A stretch of 5,812 bases of DNA. Origin: an uncultured Ruminococcus sp. (GTDB lineage Bacteria; Bacillota; Clostridia; Oscillospirales; Ruminococcaceae). This document shows, piece after piece, positions 1-5,750 of the stretch; within the stretch, counting starts at the first letter, position 1, and each line of letters begins with the position of its first letter. The stretch is taken from the NCBI GenBank assembly GCA_937907215.1, contig CALESG010000098.1:1-5812 (forward strand), in the 5' to 3' direction. Below the pieces are notes generated by a model, which had not been told where the DNA came from, did not search any database, and was given only the letters and a program-made list of their open reading frames with translations. The translations under genes were made by a program, and so were the position numbers.

Positions 1-2998
1 AGTTTCCCCCCGCATAGTATTTTCCTGATGCATTTCTAAAATGCTGCCACATGGCACTTCCTTCTGAAAAGGCAGTTCCATAATAAAAGGCTGATCCATT
101 ATTGTATGCTGTGCCATTTGCCGAAGCTTTTCCAGAAGCGGATCTAATAGCATTTAAAGCAGCGGAGACACCGCTTGCAACATAATTTACAGTACGAGTT
201 ATAGATGGAAAGAAATTAGGAAGACCACTAGTAGAAGCAACATATTCTACAGTTCTTACGCCTCCATCAACTACACTTGTAACCTTGTCAACTTCTTCTG
301 TTTCGGCGGTGAATGTAATAGTACCATCTTGATTTTGCACCAAAAAGACTCTTTGTTCTACACCATCTACTTCTGCCGTATAAGTAATTGTACCATCCTG
401 ATTTTTTAAAGCTTCTACATCTGATGATAACCCATCAATCTCAGCGTTGAATTTGATTGTTTGTCCATTAGTCAGCTGCTCAAGCTCATTGGCTAAATCT
501 TCTTTTAAACGAATTCCAAGTTGACTAACATCAATTCCTAAAAATTTTGCCAAGTCAATACGTGAGATACCTGTTTCTGACATAATAGCATTTACGGCTT
601 CTTGAAAACCATCTGTATTTAAATAATTGTTCCAGTCAACAACTTCGCCATCTGAAAATGCATCCTGAAAATCATTTTGAATATCTAAAATTGCAGATAT
701 TTGATCTTGGGCTTGCTCTCGTTGTTTTTCAGTCATGTCGTCATTAAAAGAAGATTCAATTAGCTTGATTTGTTCGTTCAACTTTCCATACTTTTCATCA
801 AAGCCTGCTGTGTAGCCATACTTTTCTTCTTTTTTATCACGATACATTTTTTGAGCTGCAATACGACCTGCACCTATTTCAGCCGATCTATTACCAGATT
901 TCCATTGCTCATCAAGCTCATCAATTTTTTGTTGAATAGTTGACATATCGTACTCAAATTTAATTTTTACAATTTGATCGTCTGTCAACAGGGAAAGATC
1001 ATTTTGATACTTGGCATATTCTTCATCCCATCCAGCAATTAATTTTTGCAATCGAGATTTTTCACGTCCATCATCTAATTCTTTCGTTATAGACTTGATT
1101 TGATCTAAATATCCTTTGTATTCATCGAGCCCTTCGCCACTAAATAATACACCGTCCCATTCAAACCCATACTCTTCAAGTTTACGCATTGCAGTTTCAA
1201 CTGCATTTGTACTAACACCGAGTTTGTCTGCTGCTTCAGCGGTATTTTTGAAGGTAGGAATCACTTCCATTAGCGCGCCATTTGCGTCATAAGTAATATT
1301 TGCAAGGTCAGTATTGTCTAAATCATGAGCAAAATTATGCATACTTTGAAGTGGATTTTCAGAGTCGAACCATCTTACCACTTTATTATATGCATTTTGC
1401 CAAGCTTCTACATATGCATCGGCATCATATTTATATTTAGGATCATCTTTATTTATAATATGTGGTGACATCCATTGTGCGACAGTTTGGAAGTCGTCTG
1501 TTCCAACCAAGCCTTCTTTAAGCATATCATGAGCCTTAGCTATATTTTGAGACATTGCATCCCATTCATTGCCTTGGTTTGCTGTTTCAAAAGCACTTGT
1601 AACGCCTTCAAATGATCCATCTATTTTAGAAATACTATTAGATGCATTATCTGCTGATGTAGCCATGTCGTTGAAATACTTTACAACATCGCTTAAGTTG
1701 TCAACCCCTATTGTAGATGCAGAAATGCCTACTTTTTCAATCGCTTCTTCGGTAAGTTTTCCTGCATTAGCCAGTTGTTGAAAGTGATTTTTAATCGAAA
1801 CTGATGACGTTTTCCCAAAAAATTTATCTATTGAATTAAGCGATTTTTCAGCTTGCGACATATCGGGAAATTCAATATGATCTAAATCATTTAGGGAATT
1901 TTTAAGATAATCAACCTGTGTTTCCATACCTTTGAACGCTTTTCCGGTATTCTCATCTGTCATCGCTTCAATTTGAGCGGCAATATTTGCCCGCTTTGTT
2001 GTGATCTCAGTTTGTAAATCTGCGATTCCATTTGACACACGTTCTAATTCTTTTTGTTTTAGGTCAAAAGCTTTCGTGCCATATTCTTTCCCCGTTTGAC
2101 CCTCTGATGACGTAAACCATTCATAAACATCTTCTTGTTGTTTTTTTAGTTCATTTAATTTTTTGCTATAAATAATAACAGATTCGGCATCCGTAAAAGA
2201 ATTGTATTTTTTAGCAGCCGAAATACTTACAGGGTTTAATCCTCTCAATAATTTCGGGATCAACTCATCACTCATCATCCAGTTTTCAAAGTCCATAAAA
2301 CCTTTTGTTGTATCGGACTGCCCTGCCTTACGCCCTTCGTTTAAGGATGTCTCTGCTTTGGATGCTTTATATGCATCTAATGCTAACTTTTGTCTTGATG
2401 CATCAGCAATACTTTGTTTAACACTAAGTATTTCTTCAAGCTCGCTTTTTTCAGACTGTAATCTTGCTAATTCAGCTTCGCTTGAAAGGGTTAATGGCTG
2501 TGAGTTTATTGCATCAATTTGAGTATTAATCTGTTCTAATTCGGTTTGTACTGATTCAACTTCGGCTTTAGCAGAACTGTAATTTGATTGTGAATTCTGG
2601 AAGGCACTTTGTAGTTCATCATAAGTAACTGTGAAATAGTCGATAGCTTTGATTACTGAGTCAATGGCGAATCCGATTGCAGCACCGATTGCGAAATTTG
2701 CCAGTCCGCTTGCAATACTTCCACCGATGGATTTTAAAGTAGAACCGAATTTAGAAGAAGCTTTGTCTGCTGATTGAAGATGGGTTTTGTATTGAGATAA
2801 TGCATCGCCAGCAGTAATAGTACGTTTTGTTGCTGAGTCCATTCCATCAACAAACTCTTTGAAATTTGTATTTTTAAAGGTGTCTGAGTGATACACATCA
2901 TTAAGTAGGTATTTAAATTTTTTATCCGGTTTAATTTTACTAAATAAATCATTAACTTCTTTAGTTATTTCTGGTGTTTGTTTTTTAAAAGCATCCAA
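1..2998 (-). CDS. Large coiled-coil protein, phage tail tape-measure-like (3' end outside window; 5' end uncertain)
   Basis: The minus-strand frame is open from position 3064 to the left edge without a stop; I read it codon by codon. From a TTG at 2998 it gives 999 residues and continues outside the window. The N-terminal ~100 residues are polar. A hydrophobic segment (FAIGAAIGFAI, about 2660-2710) follows, then long Glu/Lys/Gln/Leu-rich heptad stretches, three 23-residue repeats (266-472), and a Gly/Ala/Ser/Tyr-rich stretch (GTAYNNGSAFYYGTAF) near the left edge. This layout matches the large proteins annotated as tail tape measures in Clostridia prophages and related elements. In true phages such proteins set tail length and line the tail tube. 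The start is doubtful: the frame has no ATG until 2842, TTG 2998 and GTG 2896 lack good ribosome sites, and the frame enters the neighbour's promoter. Truncation or a rearranged 5' end is likely. The coding call is firm; the tape-measure role is by resemblance only. Confidence 0.85.
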   Translation of the reverse strand, partial: MDAFKKQTPEITKEVNDLFSKIKPDKKFKYLLNDVYHSDTFKNTNFKEFVDGMDSATKRTITAGDALSQYKTHLQSADKASSKFGSTLKSIGGSIASGLANFAIGAAIGFAIDSVIKAIDYFTVTYDELQSAFQNSQSNYSSAKAEVESVQTELEQINTQIDAINSQPLTLSSEAELARLQSEKSELEEILSVKQSIADASRQKLALDAYKASKAETSLNEGRKAGQSDTTKGFMDFENWMMSDELIPKLLRGLNPVSISAAKKYNSFTDAESVIIYSKKLNELKKQQEDVYEWFTSSEGQTGKEYGTKAFDLKQKELERVSNGIADLQTEITTKRANIAAQIEAMTDENTGKAFKGMETQVDYLKNSLNDLDHIEFPDMSQAEKSLNSIDKFFGKTSSVSIKNHFQQLANAGKLTEEAIEKVGISASTIGVDNLSDVVKYFNDMATSADNASNSISKIDGSFEGVTSAFETANQGNEWDAMSQNIAKAHDMLKEGLVGTDDFQTVAQWMSPHIINKDDPKYKYDADAYVEAWQNAYNKVVRWFDSENPLQSMHNFAHDLDNTDLANITYDANGALMEVIPTFKNTAEAADKLGVSTNAVETAMRKLEEYGFEWDGVLFSGEGLDEYKGYLDQIKSITKELDDGREKSRLQKLIAGWDEEYAKYQNDLSLLTDDQIVKIKFEYDMSTIQQKIDELDEQWKSGNRSAEIGAGRIAAQKMYRDKKEEKYGYTAGFDEKYGKLNEQIKLIESSFNDDMTEKQREQAQDQISAILDIQNDFQDAFSDGEVVDWNNYLNTDGFQEAVNAIMSETGISRIDLAKFLGIDVSQLGIRLKEDLANELEQLTNGQTIKFNAEIDGLSSDVEALKNQDGTITYTAEVDGVEQRVFLVQNQDGTITFTAETEEVDKVTSVVDGGVRTVEYVASTSGLPNFFPSITRTVNYVASGVSAALNAIRSASGKASANGTAYNNGSAFYYGTAFSEGSAMWQHFRNASGKYYAGGN
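266..472 (-). repeat. Three tandem 23-residue repeats in the coiled-coil protein
   Basis: Reading on the minus strand, three in-frame 69-bp units follow each other at 404-472, 335-403 and 266-334. The shared pattern is N-x-(D/Q)-x-T-I-(T/K)-(Y/F)-(T/N)-A-E, with NQDGTITYTAE in the second unit and NQDGTITFTAE in the third; the first is more diverged (NGQTIKFNAE). The predicted pattern is short beta strands joined by turns, in contrast to the helical remainder of the protein. Similarity at the DNA level remains visible between units two and three (GTACCATC near 321 and 390 on the plus strand). Confidence 0.75.
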
Positions 2999-3036
2999 AA
3001 ATGTAAATCCATTTTCTTTATCGTAGTTAAAAATCG

Positions 3037-3065
3037 TTGTTTTAATTTTCTGAAAATGGTATAAT
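3037..3065 (+). promoter_or_regulatory. Probable sigma-A promoter of the zinc-ribbon gene
   Basis: TTGTTT (3037-3042) is followed by a 17-bp spacer and a perfect TATAAT (3060-3065) preceded by TG, which makes an extended -10 element. The predicted transcript would start near 3072, leaving a leader of about 28 nt that holds the ribosome site. The promoter lies inside the 5' end of the minus-strand coiled-coil frame. Confidence 0.7.
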
Positions 3066-3086
3066 TATTCTGCAAAATAATTTTCA

Positions 3087-3092
3087 TGGAGG
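3087..3092 (+). promoter_or_regulatory. Ribosome binding site of the zinc-ribbon gene
   Basis: TGGAGG lies 7 nt before the ATG at 3100. It is a strong match to the Gram-positive consensus and fixes the start. Confidence 0.8.
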
Positions 3093-3099
3093 TTATATA

Positions 3100-3540
3100 A
3101 TGATTTATAATAAAAACAAATCAGTTTGGTTATGCTCTAATAAAAACTGTACAGCTGCATGGTATTATAATCCAGAAGATAAACCAGATTTTGAAATATG
3201 TGAACATTGTGGCAGTAAAATCTTCAAATCTCCACTAACAGTAGAAGAATATGCTTATATTGACTGTATAGCAGAAGACGATAGGGAATTTCTTGATGCT
3301 ATGATTGAACTCAAACAAAAAGATATCATTGAATTCAAAACTAAAATCGCTCAGTTCAAAGCACAAGTTGATGCACAGGAAGAACGTAAGAGACAGGAGA
3401 GGAACTTGCCGCGTTGTCCTAAATGTGGATCAACAAGTATCACAGCTAGTCAAAGAGGATATTCTTTTTGGACTGGATTTTTAGGTAGCAATAAAACCGT
3501 TAATCGTTGTAGTAATTGTGGACATACTTGGAAACCGTGA
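3100..3540 (+). CDS. Double zinc-ribbon protein (146 aa)
   Basis: The protein has two four-cysteine metal sites joined by a charged helix. The N-terminal site uses C12, C17 (CSNKNC), C34 and C37 (CEHC). The middle, about residues 60-103, is rich in Glu, Lys, Gln and Ala and should be helical or coiled coil. The C-terminal site uses C106, C109 (CPKC), C137 and C140 (CSNC) and ends in GHTWKP. This C-terminal ribbon is of a kind common at the ends of small Firmicutes proteins. Both ribbons probably bind zinc and act as protein- or nucleic-acid-binding modules; no catalytic site is seen. The gene has its own promoter and a strong ribosome site, and is divergent from the coiled-coil gene. Two degraded relatives lie downstream (4546-4809 and 5747-5791). 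Coding status is firm; the biological role is unknown. Confidence 0.92.
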   Translation: MIYNKNKSVWLCSNKNCTAAWYYNPEDKPDFEICEHCGSKIFKSPLTVEEYAYIDCIAEDDREFLDAMIELKQKDIIEFKTKIAQFKAQVDAQEERKRQERNLPRCPKCGSTSITASQRGYSFWTGFLGSNKTVNRCSNCGHTWKP

Positions 3541-3543
3541 TAT

Positions 3544-3735
3544 TTAAAAATTGATCATGGTATGAGATAATTTATTCCGATTTTTGCTGGCGTTTTTAAT
3601 ATCATGTAACTGTTTTAAAAGTCCTTTATGTTGTGGTGTATTAATATCACTCCAAAAATCATGAACTTCTTTTCTTGCAGTTTCTATTAGATTACTAATA
3701 TAATCAGAATTATCGTTAAAATCGTTAAATGACAA
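3544..3735 (-). CDS. Small hydrophilic protein (63 aa), TTG start, divergent from peptidase 1
   Basis: This minus-strand frame starts with TTG at 3735, preceded by AGGAAG (plus-strand positions 3743-3748) at a 7-nt spacing, which is what makes it credible as a gene. The product is hydrophilic and probably helical, begins MSFNDFNDNSDYISNL, and has a basic C-terminal part with no cysteines, signal peptide or membrane segment. I do not recognise a family. It converges on the zinc-ribbon gene with only 3 bp between the stop codons and diverges from peptidase 1 with 31 bp between the start codons. A small minus-strand gene sits in exactly the same place before peptidase 2. Its promoter would have to lie inside the peptidase reading frame; a weak candidate is TTAAAC (3805-3810) with TATTAT (3782-3787). 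By position it could be a regulator or a partner of the peptidase; that is inference. Confidence 0.55.
   Translation of the reverse strand: MSFNDFNDNSDYISNLIETARKEVHDFWSDINTPQHKGLLKQLHDIKNASKNRNKLSHTMINF
3675..3704 (+). promoter_or_regulatory. Candidate promoter of peptidase 1, inside the small minus-strand gene
   Basis: A perfect TATAAT (3699-3704) has TTGCAG (3675-3680) 18 bp upstream. The -35 matches the consensus at only three of six bases. The predicted leader is about 56 nt and would include the ribosome site at 3757-3763. The AT-rich background makes chance matches likely. Confidence 0.4.
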
Positions 3736-3766
3736 ATAAACACTTCCTTTCTATACGAGGTGGAAT
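3736..3766. promoter_or_regulatory. 31-bp divergent start region 1 (two back-to-back ribosome sites)
   Basis: This gap carries the ribosome site of the minus-strand small gene (AGGAAG, plus positions 3743-3748) and that of peptidase 1 (GAGGTGG, 3757-3763, 3 nt before ATG). It is too short for two full promoters, so at least one promoter must lie in the opposite gene. Its length equals that of the corresponding gap at 4988-5018, and the two share ATAAA, CCTTT and an ATA-x-G-x-GGT core when aligned with small gaps. Confidence 0.6.
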
Positions 3767-4543
3767 ATGGATAAAAATAAAATAATAAATCAGTATTACG
3801 AAGAGTTTAAAGTATTTATAAAAGAAAATAAAATGCCGTTAATTATTCCTGTAGAAAAATCTTCTGAGAACAATAATATGGATGAATTCGCATTTATAGA
3901 AAAAGATTTTATTCGAGGGATAACTGTTCCTATTATTTATAATAAATCATTATTTGACTACAACGAAAATTTTGTTAAATCAATATTTTTTCATGAATTT
4001 ACACATATATACGATGCCAATATTAGATTTAAAAATCTAAATGAAAAAGATTTTAATACCGTTATAGATTCATATTCAGAATACCATGCTTCACAAATAG
4101 AAATGGGTTCTCTTATTGGAATGAAGAATAAGAACGATGTATTGACCATTGCTTCAAAATTAAAAATAAAAAGTAAAGTATTCTATAAAAACGAATTAGA
4201 AGATATAGAATCGTATATAATAACTCCATTAGCTGATATTACAAGTATTATATGCCAAGACCGTGATGCGTATATTGATTTATCTGATTTCGAATTTGCA
4301 AAACAGTATGTAAAGTTAGAGAAAAACATTTTTTATTATTACGGAAAATACGATTTATATACAAAATATGCTAATAAGAATATGCCTGATTTATTACAGA
4401 AAAACTGTCAAAATTTTTCAGATATAATAAGTAAAATACATAATGCGGTTAAAACAAAAAATATAGAACCAAGCATTTATAATATAAGAAACTTATTAAA
4501 AAATTTTCAAGATAATGTTTATACTTATTTCCTGAAAAGATAA
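3767..4543 (+). CDS. HEFTH zincin-like metallopeptidase paralogue 1 (258 aa)
   Basis: The protein carries HEFTH at residues 76-80, the HExxH zinc motif in which the two histidines bind zinc and the glutamate activates water. E105, in SYSEYHA, lies 25 residues after the second histidine and is the natural candidate for a third ligand, which would make it gluzincin-like. Strand-like segments (TVPIIYN, SIFF) precede the motif. Residues 1-115 align with the second peptidase; the Tyr/Lys/Asn-rich C-terminal half is much less similar. No signal peptide or membrane segment is visible, so it is probably cytoplasmic or exported by another route. The ATG follows GAGGTGG. The overlap of its stop codon with the start of a broken zinc-ribbon frame is notable. 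The ImmA/IrrE group also uses HExxH plus a distant glutamate, but nothing else here identifies that family. Activity and substrate are unknown. Confidence 0.9.
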   Translation: MDKNKIINQYYEEFKVFIKENKMPLIIPVEKSSENNNMDEFAFIEKDFIRGITVPIIYNKSLFDYNENFVKSIFFHEFTHIYDANIRFKNLNEKDFNTVIDSYSEYHASQIEMGSLIGMKNKNDVLTIASKLKIKSKVFYKNELEDIESYIITPLADITSIICQDRDAYIDLSDFEFAKQYVKLEKNIFYYYGKYDLYTKYANKNMPDLLQKNCQNFSDIISKIHNAVKTKNIEPSIYNIRNLLKNFQDNVYTYFLKR

Positions 4544-4545
4544 AC

Positions 4546-4809
4546 TGCCAACTTCTTGACGCTATGACAGAACTTCATGACAAAGACATCATTGAGTATG
4601 AATTAAAGATGCCATAGTTCCGGGCACAGGTTGATGCACAGGTAGAGTATAAAAGACAATCCAATGTGCCACATTGTCCTACTTGCAAAAGTACGAATAT
4701 TGCAAAAATTTCCGGAACAGAGAGAGCGGCGTCTATTATAGGACTCGGCATATTTAGCAAGAAGATTAATAAAAGTTTCAAATGTAAAGATTGCGGCTAT
4801 ACTTGGTAA
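4546..4809 (+). pseudogene. 5'-truncated zinc-ribbon pseudogene with an in-frame TAG
   Basis: The frame starting at codon 4546 reads CQLLDAM, then ELHDKDIIEYELKMP, then TAG at 4615-4617, then FRAQVDAQ and a full C-terminal ribbon (CPTC, later CKDC) ending GYTW and TAA at 4807-4809. Against the intact gene at 3100-3540, 19 of 30 positions match from LDAM through VDAQ, and the TAG falls where the intact gene has Gln (CAG), a one-base change. The N-terminal ribbon and the start codon are missing: the homology begins immediately at the stop codon of peptidase 1, in a different frame. No ATG lies between the TAG and the ribbon. The C-terminal ribbon (GTERAASIIGLGIF then SKKINKSFKC) is of a different subtype from that of the intact gene, so it is a remnant of a paralogue rather than a recent copy. 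Confidence 0.85.
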
Positions 4810-4812
4810 GCA

Positions 4813-4840
4813 TAAGATTTAATCTTAGTTATTTTTTATA
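4813..4840 (+). terminator. Weak terminator-like hairpin after the zinc-ribbon remnant
   Basis: TAAGAT (4813-4818) and ATCTTA (4822-4827) form a 6-bp stem with a 3-nt loop, followed on the plus strand by a T-rich stretch that includes six T in a row (4832-4837). The stem is almost all A-T, so its strength is doubtful, and the T-run is also the end of the minus-strand small gene. Confidence 0.3.
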
Positions 4841-4987
4841 TCTTTGCATAAATTTATTTAAATATTTTTGTTGTTCTATTTGGTATTCTTTTTCAGAGAT
4901 AATACCTAATGGATCATCGTATATACCACTATGTAATTTTTTAATGTATTCATTATACATTTTTACTGCTTTATTGTTTGTTTTCAT
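4829..4987 (-). CDS. Small hydrophilic protein (52 aa), divergent from peptidase 2
   Basis: A short minus-strand frame starts at ATG (plus positions 4985-4987) after AAAGGAG (plus 4994-5000), with about 6-7 nt spacing. This is the best ribosome site in the window and the main reason to call a gene this short. The product begins MKTNNKAVKMYNEYIKKLHS, continues through GIYDDPLGIISEKEY, and ends in a Gln/Lys/Tyr-rich helix. The pattern of a helix, a short GI-I-S-E-E/K-like turn and a second helix recalls SHOCT-type short C-terminal domains, but the match is loose. It sits exactly where the 63-aa gene sits relative to peptidase 1; the two small proteins do not look alike in sequence. A good promoter for it lies at 5022-5051, inside peptidase 2. 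Its role is unknown. Confidence 0.7.
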   Translation of the reverse strand: MKTNNKAVKMYNEYIKKLHSGIYDDPLGIISEKEYQIEQQKYLNKFMQRYKK

Positions 4988-5018
4988 ATAAATCTCCTTT
5001 GCAATATGGGGTAATAGA
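4988..5018. promoter_or_regulatory. 31-bp divergent start region 2
   Basis: This gap between the 52-aa gene and peptidase 2 is the same length as the gap at 3736-3766 and begins with the same ATAAA. It holds the strong AAGGAG site of the minus gene and a weaker GGGG (5008-5011), 7 nt before the ATG of peptidase 2. The unequal ribosome sites suggest the small protein may be translated better than the peptidase. Confidence 0.55.
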
Positions 5019-5750
5019 ATGAGTATAATAACTGAAATAAAATATTATCAAAAAGAATATGAAAAGTTTATGAAAATTGAATATATGCCAGAATTCAAAA
5101 TTCAGACATATAAATCTCAAAATTGCAATCTAAATGTTACATTTTATGAAGATGTACCTATAATAAATATTCCATACAACTATATAAAGTTGCTAAAATC
5201 AAATTCAAAACCGGCAATCTTTCACGAATTTACTCATATTTTAGATAATCATAATTTGCTGCAAAATATGAACCCAGAAGAAAAAGAAATTTTGCTAAAA
5301 TGGTATACTGAATATCATGCAACAGAAGTTCAAATGAAAGCTGCGTTGCGGTTTGAATATTTTAATTCTTCGTATATGTTTTCAAAATCTTCACTTGTTC
5401 ATGACTGGTTTAAAAATAAAACAGTTGAAGAAGATGTATTGTTCAAAACAAATGATTACAAAACAACTATTCGATCTTTGATAAAATCAAAAGATATCTA
5501 TGGTATAATTTTGCATACGATATATTACATCAGTCAATTAAATTTTTGGAGACAATATTGTAAAGATGATGTAGGTGATATTGCCGATGAAAAATTTGTC
5601 AATAAGTTAATTGGAAAAGACAGTTTGCGAAATCTAAATTGTCTTTTTCAATCACCAACTCTAAATGATGTGCGATATTTTAATACAATAAAAATGCTGA
5701 CTGACAGAATAGCAAAAGAAATTTCTATAAAAATAAGTTTTACAAAATAG
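5019..5750 (+). CDS. HEFTH zincin-like metallopeptidase paralogue 2 (243 aa)
   Basis: HEFTH is at residues 69-73 and E98, in WYTEYHATE, lies 25 residues after the second histidine, the same spacing as in paralogue 1. The N-termini align without gaps from the start codon: both have Met-Pro at residues 23-24 preceded by a Tyr/Glu/Lys-rich helix, which supports this ATG despite the weak GGGG ribosome site. The flanks IFHEFTHILD and YTEYHATEVQM match FFHEFTHIYD and YSEYHASQIEM of paralogue 1. The remainder is diverged, so the duplication is not recent. No signal peptide or membrane segment is apparent; residues about 160-180 are aromatic and hydrophobic (YGIILHTIYYISQLNFW) and are more likely a buried helix. 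The stop overlaps the beginning of a zinc-ribbon tail remnant, as with paralogue 1. The motif suggests peptidase activity; the substrate is unknown. Confidence 0.9.
   Translation: MSIITEIKYYQKEYEKFMKIEYMPEFKIQTYKSQNCNLNVTFYEDVPIINIPYNYIKLLKSNSKPAIFHEFTHILDNHNLLQNMNPEEKEILLKWYTEYHATEVQMKAALRFEYFNSSYMFSKSSLVHDWFKNKTVEEDVLFKTNDYKTTIRSLIKSKDIYGIILHTIYYISQLNFWRQYCKDDVGDIADEKFVNKLIGKDSLRNLNCLFQSPTLNDVRYFNTIKMLTDRIAKEISIKISFTK
5022..5051 (-). promoter_or_regulatory. Probable promoter of the 52-aa minus-strand gene, inside peptidase 2
   Basis: On the minus strand TTGATA (plus 5046-5051) and TATACT (plus 5022-5027) are 18 bp apart; each matches the consensus at five of six bases. Transcription would start about 30 nt before the ATG at 4987 and would run antisense to the first codons of peptidase 2. 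Confidence 0.5.

Noticed and set aside
1569..2522. Plus-strand open frames at 1569-1781 and 2202-2522
   Set aside because: They lie fully inside the continuous minus-strand coiled-coil frame, have no ribosome sites, and their serine/leucine-rich composition is typical of antisense shadows.
2734..2952. Minus-strand 72-aa frame starting at 2952
   Set aside because: It overlaps the coiled-coil gene on the same strand in another frame, and the coiled-coil frame continues unbroken through it with better coding character.
3729..3757. Possible promoter ATGACA-17-TATACG before peptidase 1
   Set aside because: Transcription would begin about 3 nt before the ATG and leave out the GAGGTGG ribosome site, so TATAAT at 3699-3704 is preferred.
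4575..4991. Minus-strand 68-aa frame (4575-4781) and plus-strand 66-aa frame (4791-4991)
   Set aside because: The first is antisense to the zinc-ribbon remnant; the second is antisense to the 52-aa gene, which has a far better ribosome site. The hydrophobic, Phe/Tyr/Leu-rich product of the second is a typical artefact of reading AT-rich DNA backwards.
3767..5750. Assignment of the HEFTH proteins to ImmA/IrrE-type peptidases
   Set aside because: Only the HExxH motif and a downstream glutamate are shared; no helix-turn-helix domain, no adjacent repressor gene, and flanking residues do not match what I know of that family.
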